Source: an uncultured archaeon (GTDB taxonomy: Archaea > Halobacteriota > Methanosarcinia > Methanosarcinales > Methanoperedenaceae). From it: a stretch of 39,603 nucleotides of DNA. The stretch lies in contig CABMII010000070.1 in assembly GCA_902386255.1 (NCBI GenBank), positions 1 to 39,603 of the forward strand, written 5' to 3'. Positions within the stretch are counted from its first letter, which is position 1. The number at the start of each line of letters is the position of its first letter. Of this stretch, positions 16,780-25,904 are shown one piece after another. The notes beneath the pieces are model-generated. The model ran no database searches, had not been told where the DNA came from, and saw only the letters and a program-made list of their open reading frames with translations. The translations under genes and the position numbers were made by a program.

Positions 16780-16905
16780 GGGAGCGCCCCCACTTCCGGG
16801 CGCGCTGCCGAGGTTCGGCAAAAGCCGAATCCCTGCGGGGACGGCGCGCCTCGAAGGGTGGGGAGACTGGGCGACCCTTTGAACTGCGAAGCGTCACGGA
16901 TTTCT
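16780..16905. other. GC-rich structured intergenic element
   Basis: About 110 bp of strongly GC-rich sequence between two convergent AT-rich genes. It contains nested inverted repeats: GGCGCGC (16799-16805) with GCGCGCC (16844-16850), and inside it TTCGGC-AAAA-GCCGAA (16814-16829). A second hairpin follows, AAGGGT (16854-16859) with ACCCTT (16874-16879). It could be a small RNA, a bidirectional terminator or a mobile repeat. No coding frame is convincing. Confidence 0.5.
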
Positions 16906-16943
16906 GGTCATTATGGTTTGAAGCTATCCACGTAAAACGATTT

Positions 16944-18233
16944 TTAAATATACATCTCAAGCGCCAGCACAAGGCTTGCTCCCAGGATAGCTATGGGAGT
17001 AATGAATAATCCTATCTTCAAAAGGTCAGTCATTCTCGTGCTCCATCCATATCGCCTTGCGCTTTCAATCCAGAGAATCCCTGCAAGCGCGCCGAACGTG
17101 GTGAAATTTGCACCGAGATTCGAGCCAATGACCAGTGAATATGCCATTGCAGTGTTCATTTGCGCTGATAAACCTGCATGCTGTGTTATGGATAGCATCA
17201 TGGCGGTCATCGGTATGTTATTGACAAGATTGCACAGGAAAGCAGAAAAAAGTGACACCGAGAAGATTGCAGCAGTCATATTGCTGCTCAAATTCGCAAA
17301 CAGTAATTCCCCTGCATAATCGGCAGCGCCGCTCACCTCGATCCCTTTTACCACAATGAAAAGCCCGATAACGAAAAATACCACATTCCATGAGATTTTC
17401 TTCATCCGCTGGATTGGATGCCGCTCAAACAGCAGCAGGATTAAGGCGCCTCCAAAAGTAACTATAGATAGCGGTATCCCATAATGGTTCGCAACTCCTC
17501 CAAGTAAAATAACGGCAAGCAGAACCAGAAGTCCGAGGCTTACAAGGAATTTATTTTTTATTTGTGTCCTTCCGTTATCTATTGGATTAAACGTCTCTGG
17601 TATCTGGTTCCTGAAAATGTGCTTCATCAGGTAATAATTTACAAAAGCGGCAGCAAGTGTCGGGAGAATCATGTATCCGGTGAAACCGAAAAAATCAAGT
17701 TTGAAACTATCGCCGATTAATATATTGGTGAGGTTTCCGATATATAGCGGCATTGAAAATGTGTTCGCCGCGAAAAAAGATACATACATGTAGGGTTTCG
17801 GGTTAATGCCCGCTTTCCTGCAGAAAATAAGTATTATAGGCGTCGTCGTCAGGATAACAACGTCATTGCCCGCAAAAAGGGATATGACCGAAACTACGAG
17901 GAAAGTATATAAAAAAAGCCGCTGACCACTGTTTTTTGATGCATAAATCGCCCTGGAAGCGCAGTACTCGAAAAAACCGTAATCATCAAGAAGCGTCGAG
18001 ATTACCATCAAAGTAGCAAGTATTATGACCACATTCCAGGTTGTCACGAGCGGCTGCGGCATTTCCGTTGTCGCAATTCCGAGGGCTTCAATTATATGAT
18101 GGGGCTTGAGTAAAAAAATAATAGTAACTGCTGCGCCGATTAAAGCAGCGTGAGCTTCATTGATTCCTTTTGGTTTTAGGACTATCAGTGCGTAAGTTAA
18201 TACAAAAACAGCAATAGCCAGTATCTGACTCAA
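16944..18233 (-). CDS. ArsB/NhaD-type (ion transporter superfamily) permease
   Basis: 429 residues with about eleven to twelve transmembrane segments. G-I-N-E-A-H-A-A-L-I-G-A, the N-D-V-V-I-L-T-T-T-P-I-I-L stretch and the N-x-G-A-N-x-T-x-F-G-A-L repeat near the C-terminus match the ArsB/NhaD/SLC13 superfamily. These carry arsenite, sodium/proton or carboxylates; the exact substrate cannot be told. No arsR or arsA is adjacent, which argues against a dedicated arsenic operon. The small Cys-rich gene just upstream on the same strand may be co-transcribed. Confidence 0.88.
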   Translation of the reverse strand: MSQILAIAVFVLTYALIVLKPKGINEAHAALIGAAVTIIFLLKPHHIIEALGIATTEMPQPLVTTWNVVIILATLMVISTLLDDYGFFEYCASRAIYASKNSGQRLFLYTFLVVSVISLFAGNDVVILTTTPIILIFCRKAGINPKPYMYVSFFAANTFSMPLYIGNLTNILIGDSFKLDFFGFTGYMILPTLAAAFVNYYLMKHIFRNQIPETFNPIDNGRTQIKNKFLVSLGLLVLLAVILLGGVANHYGIPLSIVTFGGALILLLFERHPIQRMKKISWNVVFFVIGLFIVVKGIEVSGAADYAGELLFANLSSNMTAAIFSVSLFSAFLCNLVNNIPMTAMMLSITQHAGLSAQMNTAMAYSLVIGSNLGANFTTFGALAGILWIESARRYGWSTRMTDLLKIGLFITPIAILGASLVLALEMYI

Positions 18234-18239
18234 TTTTGC

Positions 18240-18386
18240 CTAGAGGTGTTCTTCTTTGAATTCCTGGCACTCACGGTTGGTTTCGTACACGTTTTTCTTC
18301 ATCAGCGTGCAGGAACCATCGTATTGTTCCCTATTGCTTCCTTTTACTTTTGTTGAGAAGTATCTGCAATCAACACAATACTTCAA
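18240..18386 (-). CDS. 48-residue Cys-rich protein, probable zinc domain
   Basis: The reverse strand reads (TTG)KYCVDCRYFSTK and ends NRECQEFKEEHL. Four cysteines (C4, C7, C26, C40) give a C-x2-C...C...C layout fitting one metal site. Translation from TTG is supported by GGAGG 6 nt upstream and by an in-frame stop two codons before it. The stop lies 6 bp before the permease start, so the two genes likely share a transcript. Confidence 0.65.
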   Translation of the reverse strand: MKYCVDCRYFSTKVKGSNREQYDGSCTLMKKNVYETNRECQEFKEEHL

Positions 18387-18659
18387 GATTCATCCTCCAT
18401 GTTGTGATAAAAAATCAGCATAAATTTTTAGTAAATAATTTTATCAATAAACATCAAAAAATCTATTCGCATTTTTTTTTTGGAAATAAATTTACGAACC
18501 AAATCCTTCACTAAAATCCAATATATCCAAACCCATTAATAAATCTTACCCCCAATCTATCATATTATCCAATATATGCAATAGCCATTATGTTCCTGGA
18601 AGTTATTAACTGCTAGTGACCGGAATGTATTAACCGGAGATCAAAAAATCAGGCTAAAA

Positions 18660-21110
18660 ATGACAGACTACAAGGAATTTATAACTAAAAACCTGTACAG
18701 GCTGGATGGTTATCGCGCATACTTTCCACGCAACAACCCCACTTTTAATAATCCAGAATTCGAAGATGCACAACTGAAGGTGATGATTACCAGGCTGTCC
18801 CCATTTCCAAATATCCGTGAATCCATAACTCATCATTTCCTGTTCCAGGAAGTCAGAAGAGCCCTGCCTTATGCTTATATTGATTATTCCGTTTTCCCTA
18901 ACCCGAAGAACATTCCACTTTTTGCCGAAAACAATATACCGTTTTTTCTCGGCATTCAATCGCTTCGCTCGATATCGGATTTTGACCTCTTGCTGGTATC
19001 CAATTCCTTTAATCTTGAATTATTCAACCTGCCTTACCTCTTTTTAAATACCGGGATTCCGGCATCCAAAACAGAGAGGCTTAAAACAAAAGCGCCTGTC
19101 ATTGTAATGGGCGGCTCAAATTCGCTTATGGCGCAGTGCACGATATCGCCGGAAGGAGATTCTTTTATTGATGCTCTTTTCTTCGGGGAGGGCGAAGGGG
19201 CTGTGCAAAAAATCATATCGATAATAAACGAAAAAAAGGATTGTCCCAAACCAGAATTACTCGATATTCTTGAGAAAGAAATACCAGGTTTCTTTGATAT
19301 CAGGCTCCCAATCCCTGAAAGCGCATGTGTCTCACCTCCGAAAGCCCCTCATTCTTCGCATCTCCTTACCGATTATCCCATACTGAATACCGACATCGAA
19401 AATACAGCAAAGCTCCAGATTACACAGGGATGCCCTTGCTTCTGCTCTTTCTGTTTTGAAGGAAATACAAGAAAACCTTTCAGGGAGTATGAGCCACAGG
19501 ATATACTGGAAAAGGCTCTTGTTGTAAAAATTAAACATGCGCCGACAGAATTTGATTTCCTGAGTTTTAATTTCAATCTGCACACAGGGATATCGCGGAT
19601 TATAGCAGACTTAAACAAGGTAGCGAAGTTCGTGAATTTCAAAAGCCAGCGTGCTGATATAATAGCGATGCGGCCGGAACTGCTTGACATCGAGATCCTG
19701 TCAGGCAAACGGACTTACACCATAGGCGTGGAAGGGATTAGCGACAGGATGAGGCGGTATTTGCACAAAAGCCTGAACGAACAGGAACTTTTGAAGGCTC
19801 TTGAACACATATATGCAAAAAAACCACGGCAGCTGAAATTATTCTTTATGATAACCGGGCTTGAAAATGATAATGACCTGAAAGAATTCAAAGGCTTCAT
19901 TATGAAACTCAAGCAGCACAAGGGCAAATTATCACCCGGATGCCGGACTATAATGAGCTTCGGGCTGCTTGTTAACCTTCCATTTACACCGATGCAGTTT
20001 GCCCCAACCATAAAAGACCCGGAGAGCATAAAACACATAAAGGGCGACCTGAAAAGGGATTGCGAAACCAATGGTTTTGAATTCAGGATGGCACAGGATA
20101 CAGAGGAATTCCTGGTATCCCAGCATATCGCGTTGGGCGGTTTTGAATGTTTTGATGTCATATCCGATTTCGTAAATATGGGAGGGTATTTTGACGGGGA
20201 ACATATATCAGGGGATAAAAATGCGCTGATTTCAGCATTGCGGTCTGCATCTGGGGATGGATTATATGGCGCCAAGGACGAGAATTATGTTTTTCCTTTT
20301 GAGAACTTAAGAGGCGCGCCCGCCAAATCATTCCTTTACAGGATGTATGATGAAGCCAGGAATTTCAAGGACAACGGGTACTGTCTCGAAGGAAAGGGGG
20401 AATGCATCGGATGCGGTGGCTGTGAGGAACGAAAACTTTCAACGCTTCCCGAAGTCAGGCAGGAAGATATAGAGAAACTCAGAAATATTGTGGAAATGAA
20501 GAAAAGGCCAAAGAGCATGCAGGCAGTGGTTACAATAAAGGAAGCGGGAAAATTCCTGACCCCCGAGGCAAAATGCGTTTTTATAGGCAGGGCAATTCTA
20601 GAACATATACCGTCTCTTGTTAAAGATTATCTTGCATGCAGGCAGGTGCAGAATATGCCGGCCTCGAAAGGCTACGGGTTCCTTTTCGGGAGCTTCTTAT
20701 ACGATTTTGAGTTCATGGGTTCATCTGATGCTTTTTCAAGCTATCTTGAAAAGAATACGATTGATTCTCCGCTTCTGGGCATTTCAAGGGTTTCGGGGAA
20801 GGAGATAGGAAATAGTTTCAGGATAACTTCGGCGTGGAAGGATGTATCAAAGTACAGTTTCCAGAACAAAGTGCAGGATTTCATGCTTGTGAACGGCATG
20901 GGGTTTGATATAAGGAAAACAGATGGGTTGACTTATTTTGAAGTGGCTGCTAAGGACAGGAAGAAGAAACTCCTGAATTCTGCTGCGCTGGGGCAGGAAA
21001 ATGGAAGTGTTTCGCTTGAGGTAGAGACAGGGTCGAATTTCAGCATCGTCTCTCTGCTCAAACATATTTTTGGGGAGGAATGGATGGATGCAAAAGTGGA
21101 ATCGATATAG
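18660..21110 (+). CDS. Large radical SAM protein with B12-binding-like N-terminus
   Basis: 816 residues. C258-x3-C262-x2-C265 (Q-G-C-P-C-F-C-S-F-C-F) is the [4Fe-4S]/SAM motif, followed by a TIM-barrel-like region. The N-terminal 250 residues have a Rossmann/B12-binding-like run with G-G-S-N-S and F-F-G-E-G-E-G, as in cobalamin-binding radical SAM enzymes. A second cysteine group, C575, C582, C585 and C588 (G-E-C-I-G-C-G-G-C), may bind an auxiliary cluster. The C-terminal 230 residues may be a DUF2344-like domain. Substrate unknown; the gene stands alone. Confidence 0.8.
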   Translation: MTDYKEFITKNLYRLDGYRAYFPRNNPTFNNPEFEDAQLKVMITRLSPFPNIRESITHHFLFQEVRRALPYAYIDYSVFPNPKNIPLFAENNIPFFLGIQSLRSISDFDLLLVSNSFNLELFNLPYLFLNTGIPASKTERLKTKAPVIVMGGSNSLMAQCTISPEGDSFIDALFFGEGEGAVQKIISIINEKKDCPKPELLDILEKEIPGFFDIRLPIPESACVSPPKAPHSSHLLTDYPILNTDIENTAKLQITQGCPCFCSFCFEGNTRKPFREYEPQDILEKALVVKIKHAPTEFDFLSFNFNLHTGISRIIADLNKVAKFVNFKSQRADIIAMRPELLDIEILSGKRTYTIGVEGISDRMRRYLHKSLNEQELLKALEHIYAKKPRQLKLFFMITGLENDNDLKEFKGFIMKLKQHKGKLSPGCRTIMSFGLLVNLPFTPMQFAPTIKDPESIKHIKGDLKRDCETNGFEFRMAQDTEEFLVSQHIALGGFECFDVISDFVNMGGYFDGEHISGDKNALISALRSASGDGLYGAKDENYVFPFENLRGAPAKSFLYRMYDEARNFKDNGYCLEGKGECIGCGGCEERKLSTLPEVRQEDIEKLRNIVEMKKRPKSMQAVVTIKEAGKFLTPEAKCVFIGRAILEHIPSLVKDYLACRQVQNMPASKGYGFLFGSFLYDFEFMGSSDAFSSYLEKNTIDSPLLGISRVSGKEIGNSFRITSAWKDVSKYSFQNKVQDFMLVNGMGFDIRKTDGLTYFEVAAKDRKKKLLNSAALGQENGSVSLEVETGSNFSIVSLLKHIFGEEWMDAKVESI

Positions 21111-21141
21111 TCTTATCAGAAAGAAATTATAGTTGCCTAGT

Positions 21142-21350
21142 ATGAAAAAATCAACAACCAACTCGTACGAACTGAAAACTTTAGGAAAGTTTTATCAAAC
21201 GACAGGTATGCTTCGCATACCTGAACACCGCATAAAGCGAGGTGTCGCTTTACGAACTCACGCCATCGGAGTTCGTACGAGTTTGTATTAGTTCGTTGTT
21301 AACGTCACCGCATAGTCGCAAAGATAGTTCTAATTGTTTGGTTTTTAACA
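21142..21350. repeat. Repeat A, copy 1 (cloverleaf-like) with its C segment
   Basis: A perfect 13-bp terminal inverted repeat, ACTCGTACGAACT at 21161-21173 with its complement at 21270-21282, encloses three hairpins. These are 21175-21193 (AAAACTTT/AAAGTTTT), 21204-21222 (AGGTATGC/GCATACCT) and 21233-21252 (TAAAGCGA/TCGCTTTA). The result would be a four-way, tRNA-like cloverleaf. It is followed at 21313-21350 by a C segment (TCGCAAAGATAGTT...). The second copy is at 23558. Confidence 0.85.
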
Positions 21351-23441
21351 TTATATGTTAAGCGACCTCATCATTTCCTCCGCATCAGTTGTGGGAAGCT
21401 TGCAGCTAAAATTACGGCAGACATAGGCTGTGGCTTTGCCATCTTTGCTCTTCAGGTTTCTGGTATAATCAGCAATATGTATGATTTCCGGTTCCCCTGC
21501 AGGAAGGAAGATTACAACTTTCCCCGGTACAAACGCTTTTCGAAGTTTACCTATCATAGCTTGGGTATCGGGAGCATGCAAGTCCCCGGCGATAACCACC
21601 TCGGCTGTCGGTCCTATCACAAAATCCAGGGCTGTCATGAGCATTGTATAAGCAGCTGGGGACGCCCTGATGCTTCTTGAGAATGCCTGCCCGAGCAAAG
21701 CTGCTTTCTTTTCAAATTCGGGATTACCTGTCATTTTACCCAGCCGAACAAGGTTCAACATTGCCACGGAATTCCCTGAAGGGATAGCGCCGTCATAAAT
21801 GTCTTTCTTTCGGATGAGAATATTCTCGGCATCATCTGCAGTGAGGTAAAAACCACCATTTTCCCAATCCCAGAAATGTTCCATGAGTTCATCATTAAGC
21901 CCAATGGCAGTTTTCAGGAATCGTAGCTCAAATGTGGTTTCGTAGAGTTCTATCAATCCCCAGATAAGAAATGTGTAATCATCTAACATGGCAGGAACCG
22001 CAATTTCACCATCCCTGTAGCGATGGTAAAGTATCCCGTTTTCATTTCGCATTTTTGAAAGAATAAAATCCGCTCCCTTTTGTGCTGCCTCAGCATACTG
22101 GTAATCGTTAAAGACCGCCGCTGCCTTAGCAAGCGCAGCTATCATCAAGCCATTCCAGTCTGCCAAAATCTTATCATCTTTTCCCGGATGGAAGCGTTTT
22201 TCCCGCGCGGCAAAAAGTTTGTTCCGCACCGCTTCGATACGCTTTTCCAGTTCTTTAACTGAAAGTTTGAAATCGGACGCAAGCCCTGGAAGTGGTTTTG
22301 TTAAATGGAAAATATTTCTTCCTGTGCTTTTTCCTTCAGGAAAATTGCCGTCTTTACTGATATTGAAGACCTTTCTTACAATCTCCGCCTCATCACTGGA
22401 AAGAACTGTGCGGATTTCCTCCTCATTCCAAACGTAGAATTTCCCCTCTTTGCCTTCGCTATCCGCATCTTCCCCTGAATAAAATCCACCTTCTTTTGAG
22501 GTCATATCGCGAAGTACGTAAGTAAATATCTCCCTGCAGGTTTTCTGGTATTCATCTTTCCCCGTTGCCTGATAAGCTTCTATGTAAGCCATCGCAAGCA
22601 GCGCCTGGTCGTAAAGCATTTTTTCAAAGTGCGGGACAAGCCATGCGGCATCCGTGGAATACCTGTGAAATCCAAATCCTATATGGTCAAAAATCCCACC
22701 CATGCGCATCGTGGAGAGCGTTTTTTCAACCATGAAAAGCGCCATTTTATCCCCGGTGCGTTTCCAGTAACGGAGAAGGAACATGAGGCTGTGGGGCGTC
22801 GGGAACTTGGGCGCATCGCCAAAACCTCCATGTTGTTCATCAAACATCGCTAGAAGTTGTTCATACGTTTCATGAAGATATTCTTCGTCCAGTTCTTCAC
22901 CACGTGATTCTGCCACAGCCTTTATAGCCAGAACGCTATTATTTGCCGCAGCTTCAACCTCGTTTCTCTTTGTTTTCCAGAGGTCTTTTATTTGCGGTAT
23001 CATCTCAAGCATCCCGATGCGCCCGAATTTACTTTCTTTTGGAATATAAGTAGCAGCGTAAAAGGGTTTTTTGTCTGGTGTTATTATCATATTAAGAGGC
23101 CAGCCGCCGGTTCCTGTCATCCTCTGGCATGCCGCCATGTAGATGCTGTCTATGTCAGGTCTTTCTTCCCTGTCGACTTTTATACTCACGAATGCATCAT
23201 TCATCAATCCTGCAACCTGTTCGTCCTCAAAGGACTCTTTCTCCATTACATGGCACCAGTGGCAGGTGGAATATCCTATTGAAAGGAAAACCGGTTTATC
23301 CTCAGTTTTCGCTTTCTCAAACGCGTCTTTTCCCCAGGGATACCAGTCCACGGGATTGTATGCATGCTGGAGCAGGTACGGGCTTTTTTCATTGATGAGC
23401 CGGTTAGGTCTCTTTTCGGTTTTAACTCCCTTGTTTTCCAT
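21351..23441 (-). CDS. Thioredoxin-domain protein, DUF255/YyaL (SSP411) family
   Basis: About 696 residues, the usual family length. [11 protein letters not shown]-x-N-P-V-D-W begins the thioredoxin-like domain, with [10 protein letters not shown] carrying the redox pair (C61, C64 counted from the upstream TTG). The rest is an (alpha/alpha)6 barrel like cellulase/epimerase folds, with [10 protein letters not shown] and [10 protein letters not shown]. The physiological role is unresolved in all organisms. A TTG one codon upstream is an alternative start. It lies between direct copies of repeat A. Confidence 0.93.
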   Translation of the reverse strand: MENKGVKTEKRPNRLINEKSPYLLQHAYNPVDWYPWGKDAFEKAKTEDKPVFLSIGYSTCHWCHVMEKESFEDEQVAGLMNDAFVSIKVDREERPDIDSIYMAACQRMTGTGGWPLNMIITPDKKPFYAATYIPKESKFGRIGMLEMIPQIKDLWKTKRNEVEAAANNSVLAIKAVAESRGEELDEEYLHETYEQLLAMFDEQHGGFGDAPKFPTPHSLMFLLRYWKRTGDKMALFMVEKTLSTMRMGGIFDHIGFGFHRYSTDAAWLVPHFEKMLYDQALLAMAYIEAYQATGKDEYQKTCREIFTYVLRDMTSKEGGFYSGEDADSEGKEGKFYVWNEEEIRTVLSSDEAEIVRKVFNISKDGNFPEGKSTGRNIFHLTKPLPGLASDFKLSVKELEKRIEAVRNKLFAAREKRFHPGKDDKILADWNGLMIAALAKAAAVFNDYQYAEAAQKGADFILSKMRNENGILYHRYRDGEIAVPAMLDDYTFLIWGLIELYETTFELRFLKTAIGLNDELMEHFWDWENGGFYLTADDAENILIRKKDIYDGAIPSGNSVAMLNLVRLGKMTGNPEFEKKAALLGQAFSRSIRASPAAYTMLMTALDFVIGPTAEVVIAGDLHAPDTQAMIGKLRKAFVPGKVVIFLPAGEPEIIHIADYTRNLKSKDGKATAYVCRNFSCKLPTTDAEEMMRSLNI

Positions 23442-23557
23442 CAATCATTATTCTGTGCCATGAGTATATAATTTATCAGCAAATGGTGATGATAAAAAAT
23501 GGAGTTCGTTCTGTGTTTGTACATATTCTTGTGAATACTTTTTACTTGGCACCTATT

Positions 23558-23720
23558 ATGAAAAAATCAACAACTAACTCGTACGAACTGAAAACTTTAG
23601 GAAAGTTTTATCAAACGACAGGTATGCTTCGCATACCTGAACACCGCATAAAGCGAGGTTTCGCTTTACGAACTCACGCCGCCGGAATTCGTACGAGTTC
23701 GTATTAGTTCGCTGTTAATG
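23558..23720. repeat. Repeat A, copy 2 (cloverleaf-like)
   Basis: Nearly identical to copy 1 over about 165 bp, in the same orientation. Outer arms are at 23577-23589 and 23686-23698, with one mismatch that still allows G-U pairing. All three inner hairpin stems are unchanged, and differences fall mainly in loops and linkers. The C segment that directly follows copy 1 is displaced to 23973-24009, with repeat B in between. Confidence 0.85.
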
Positions 23721-23782
23721 TTCTTTTTGTTGTTTTTCATTGTATCCTATGAACTACTCTGAAGTGTCTGGTTTTATTCACT

Positions 23783-23955
23783 GCAGAGCCGCAAAGTCGG
23801 CTATGAACCACAGTTCATAGATAACAATGAAAAAGCCTGCACAATGCGAACAGTTGGCGTAGAACACGGATTGCGCGGATAACACGGATTTGCACAGATA
23901 AAAAATCCGTGGGCATCCGTCGAATCCGTGTCATCCGTGTTCTGCTTTGTGGTTT
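23783..23955. repeat. Repeat B, intact copy
   Basis: A small hairpin, CTATGAAC-CACA-GTTCATAG (23801-23820), is followed by a long imperfect hairpin. Its ends are GAACACGGAT (23862-23871) and ATCCGTGTTC (23933-23942), with internal ATCCGTG repeats and an A-rich apex near 23899-23904. It lies between repeat A copy 2 and the C segment at 23973-24009. Confidence 0.8.
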
Positions 23956-24043
23956 TGATACTTTTTCATACCAGGTCGTAAAGATAGTTTTAATTGTTTG
24001 GTTTTTTAACTATAGTCGTTTGTCTATCTGTTTATATTGATAC

Positions 24044-24343
24044 CTAATACGGCCGCCTCATCTGTTTTCCGCATACGGTGCATGTCGTTGTTATATGCGT
24101 CCCCTGAAGCCTTGTGCGTGCGGTTACGCCCTGGACCAAATAAGCGTGACAGTGCTTGCAAATCCTCTGCTTTAATTCAGGCGGCATCCTGACGCGGTAT
24201 CTCATCCCGATGCGGCGCGCCAGTCCCGCATACCTGTTGCTGAGTTCAGGATGCGTCCTGAATTCGTGGTCTGCAAGCTCAAAAAGCAGGTGCATGCGCT
24301 GGTATGCCATGTCCTTTGCCCAGTCTTTTTGCTTTTTGCGCAT
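24044..24343 (-). CDS. rnp4: Ribonuclease P protein component 4
   Basis: 99 residues. Archaeal Rpp21/Rpr2 homologue that, with Rnp1-3 and the RNA, matures tRNA 5' ends. The helical N-terminus (DMAYQRMHLLFELADHEF) includes the conserved Y-x-x-L-A-R-R-I-G-M-R-Y-R. The zinc ribbon is I-C-K-H-C-H...T-C-T-V-C-G. Standard length for the family. It is monocistronic. Intergenic repeats lie on both sides, so gene order here looks rearranged. Confidence 0.93.
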   Translation of the reverse strand: MRKKQKDWAKDMAYQRMHLLFELADHEFRTHPELSNRYAGLARRIGMRYRVRMPPELKQRICKHCHAYLVQGVTARTRLQGTHITTTCTVCGKQMRRPY

Positions 24344-25080
24344 GGCTTTTAATTAACGAGGGATTACTAATAAGTATAGCCAGAGTAATTTATTCTGCCG
24401 AATTTAACTTTCATAAAGTCAGACCACGTTGCAATTATGGTAAGGCAGGTTTTAAGAGTATGTTCATTATTTCGAACATATGTTCATTTATGTGAACAAA
24501 TGTATTTGGGGCTAGGGCATTGCCAAGCAATATGGATGAGCGAAGACGGCTCGGCGGATGCGATGGGATAAGGCGCTCGTCAGATAATTAACCACAGAGG
24601 ACACAGAGAGCACAGAGATAGCTATTTTTCTCTCTGTGGTCTTTAAGGTGCAGGGGATGCAGGATTGGAAAGTTTTGATAATAATTTAGACTGAGCGGCG
24701 CCGATATGTTACCAAAGCAACCTACTTCATACATGAATAATACAAACCGCAGATGAACGCAGATTTAATGCGCCGGCGCGCGTGCTGAGAGGCGGCGCCG
24801 TGACACTGGCATGCCTTGGGTTATAAGGGGGATGGGGGCACATCACAAACAAAACAACGAACTTATACGAACTGGTACGAACTCAGCGACGGGTTTCGTT
24901 GCGATTGATTCAAGGCAGAAAAACCTGACAAGACACAATCCTTCAAGTGCGGGATATGGGGTGACTGAAGACGATGGGGGGCGCCTCATGAGGGATTTAA
25001 AACTAGAAAAATGATTTCGACTATTAATATTGATTATGTTTGAGTATTATTTGAATTAGTTTAAAATTGGCCAAAATTGA
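24344..25080. other. Gene-poor stretch with repeat relics
   Basis: No convincing gene in 737 bp. It holds the half-site cluster near 24480 and a hairpin with arms ACCACAGAG (24591-24599) and CTCTGTGGT (24632-24640) around CACAGAG repeats. There is also a CCGCAGATGAACGCAGATTT relic near 24748, a GC-rich patch at 24770-24805, and three TACGAACT-like words near 24860-24890 that recall repeat A. It looks like a graveyard of intergenic repeats. Confidence 0.55.
24461..24498. promoter_or_regulatory. Clustered TGTTC/GAACA half-sites
   Basis: Four alternating half-sites, TGTTC at 24461 and 24481 and GAACA at 24474 and 24494. They include the perfect palindrome GAACATATGTTC (24474-24485) and TGTTCA-N6-TGAACA (24481-24498). 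This resembles an operator of a dimeric winged-helix regulator. It lies about 120 bp upstream of rnp4; no regulator gene is adjacent. Confidence 0.35.
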
Positions 25081-25890
25081 TTAAAATGTAAAATCAAAAT
25101 GATCTATTTCTTGTTTTTTTCTCAAGCAACATTTTTTGAATTTAATTTCAGAACCACAAGGACATAATTCGTTACGTCCTACTTTAGTATATTTTGGAAC
25201 AAGTTTTTTTGATTTTTTATAATCCCATGCATCCCAAGGAGAAGAAATTTTTTTAATTATATATTTTATAACTCCGTAATCATAACTATCTTTGTCTATT
25301 ACAGAATATTTTTGAACGGGATTTTCGACAATTGATACTTCCAAGGGTTCAATGTCTTCTGCTATTCCATGACACATTTCTCCGTCGTATATTTCTCCAT
25401 TCTCATGTCCACAATAATTACGAGGAGTAATTAATTTATTGCAAACAGAACAACGTGTTTTCATTAGAAAACCAGGGCTTATAAACAACTTATATGGGAA
25501 TAATGATTGAAATTTTTTAGTATTTATTCTGATGAATTCGATACCGAATTCATTATTCTTTTCCTGATAATGCATATCCAAAGACCTAGTAATATTTTCA
25601 CATATCTCAAGAAGACACCATCCTTCATAGAATTCATCATTGCTAAAATGAATAAATGACTCTACATATTTATCTTGAATTTTGCCAATTTCTTCAAAAC
25701 ACCATGTAACTTTGGCAATTAATTGATCTGATTCTAAGACTGCTCTTTTCTTTATTGATAAAAGATTGTCCCAATATTCTTTTTGCAAAATACCATCATT
25801 TCTATTTTTGTAATCAGTGGCAAGCTTTCTTACATGAGCAAAACTAGAATTGTTATGAATTTGAAAATCAACAGCCTCTTTATTATTCAT
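25081..25890 (-). CDS. SEC-C zinc-motif protein
   Basis: 269 residues. The C-terminus, G-R-N-E-L-C-P-C-G-S-E-x-K-F-K-K-C-C, is a complete SEC-C zinc motif as in SecA tails and many stand-alone proteins. A central C-S-V-C-N-K...N-Y-C-G-H may bind a second metal. The N-terminal part is helical and unrecognised. SEC-C domains often recruit ribosomes or other partners, but function here is unknown. It follows a one-helix membrane gene by 14 bp, suggesting an operon. AT-rich relative to neighbours. Confidence 0.78.
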   Translation of the reverse strand: MNNKEAVDFQIHNNSSFAHVRKLATDYKNRNDGILQKEYWDNLLSIKKRAVLESDQLIAKVTWCFEEIGKIQDKYVESFIHFSNDEFYEGWCLLEICENITRSLDMHYQEKNNEFGIEFIRINTKKFQSLFPYKLFISPGFLMKTRCSVCNKLITPRNYCGHENGEIYDGEMCHGIAEDIEPLEVSIVENPVQKYSVIDKDSYDYGVIKYIIKKISSPWDAWDYKKSKKLVPKYTKVGRNELCPCGSEIKFKKCCLRKKQEIDHFDFTF

Positions 25891-25904
25891 ATAAATTAAT
25901 ACGA

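Noticed and set aside
16799-16879. tRNA-like gene in the GC-rich island
   Set aside because: GGTTCG is present, but no acceptor stem, D-arm or anticodon arm of tRNA geometry can be drawn.
21142-21291. 49-codon ORF through repeat A, open in both copies (also 23558-23707)
   Set aside because: Differences between the copies are mostly amino-acid changing (four to five, versus one silent), while the DNA stems are preserved. The open frame looks incidental to the folded repeat.
24811-25014. 67-codon forward ORF in the gene-poor stretch
   Set aside because: It runs through repeat relics (TACGAACT words) and has no ribosome-binding site or family features.
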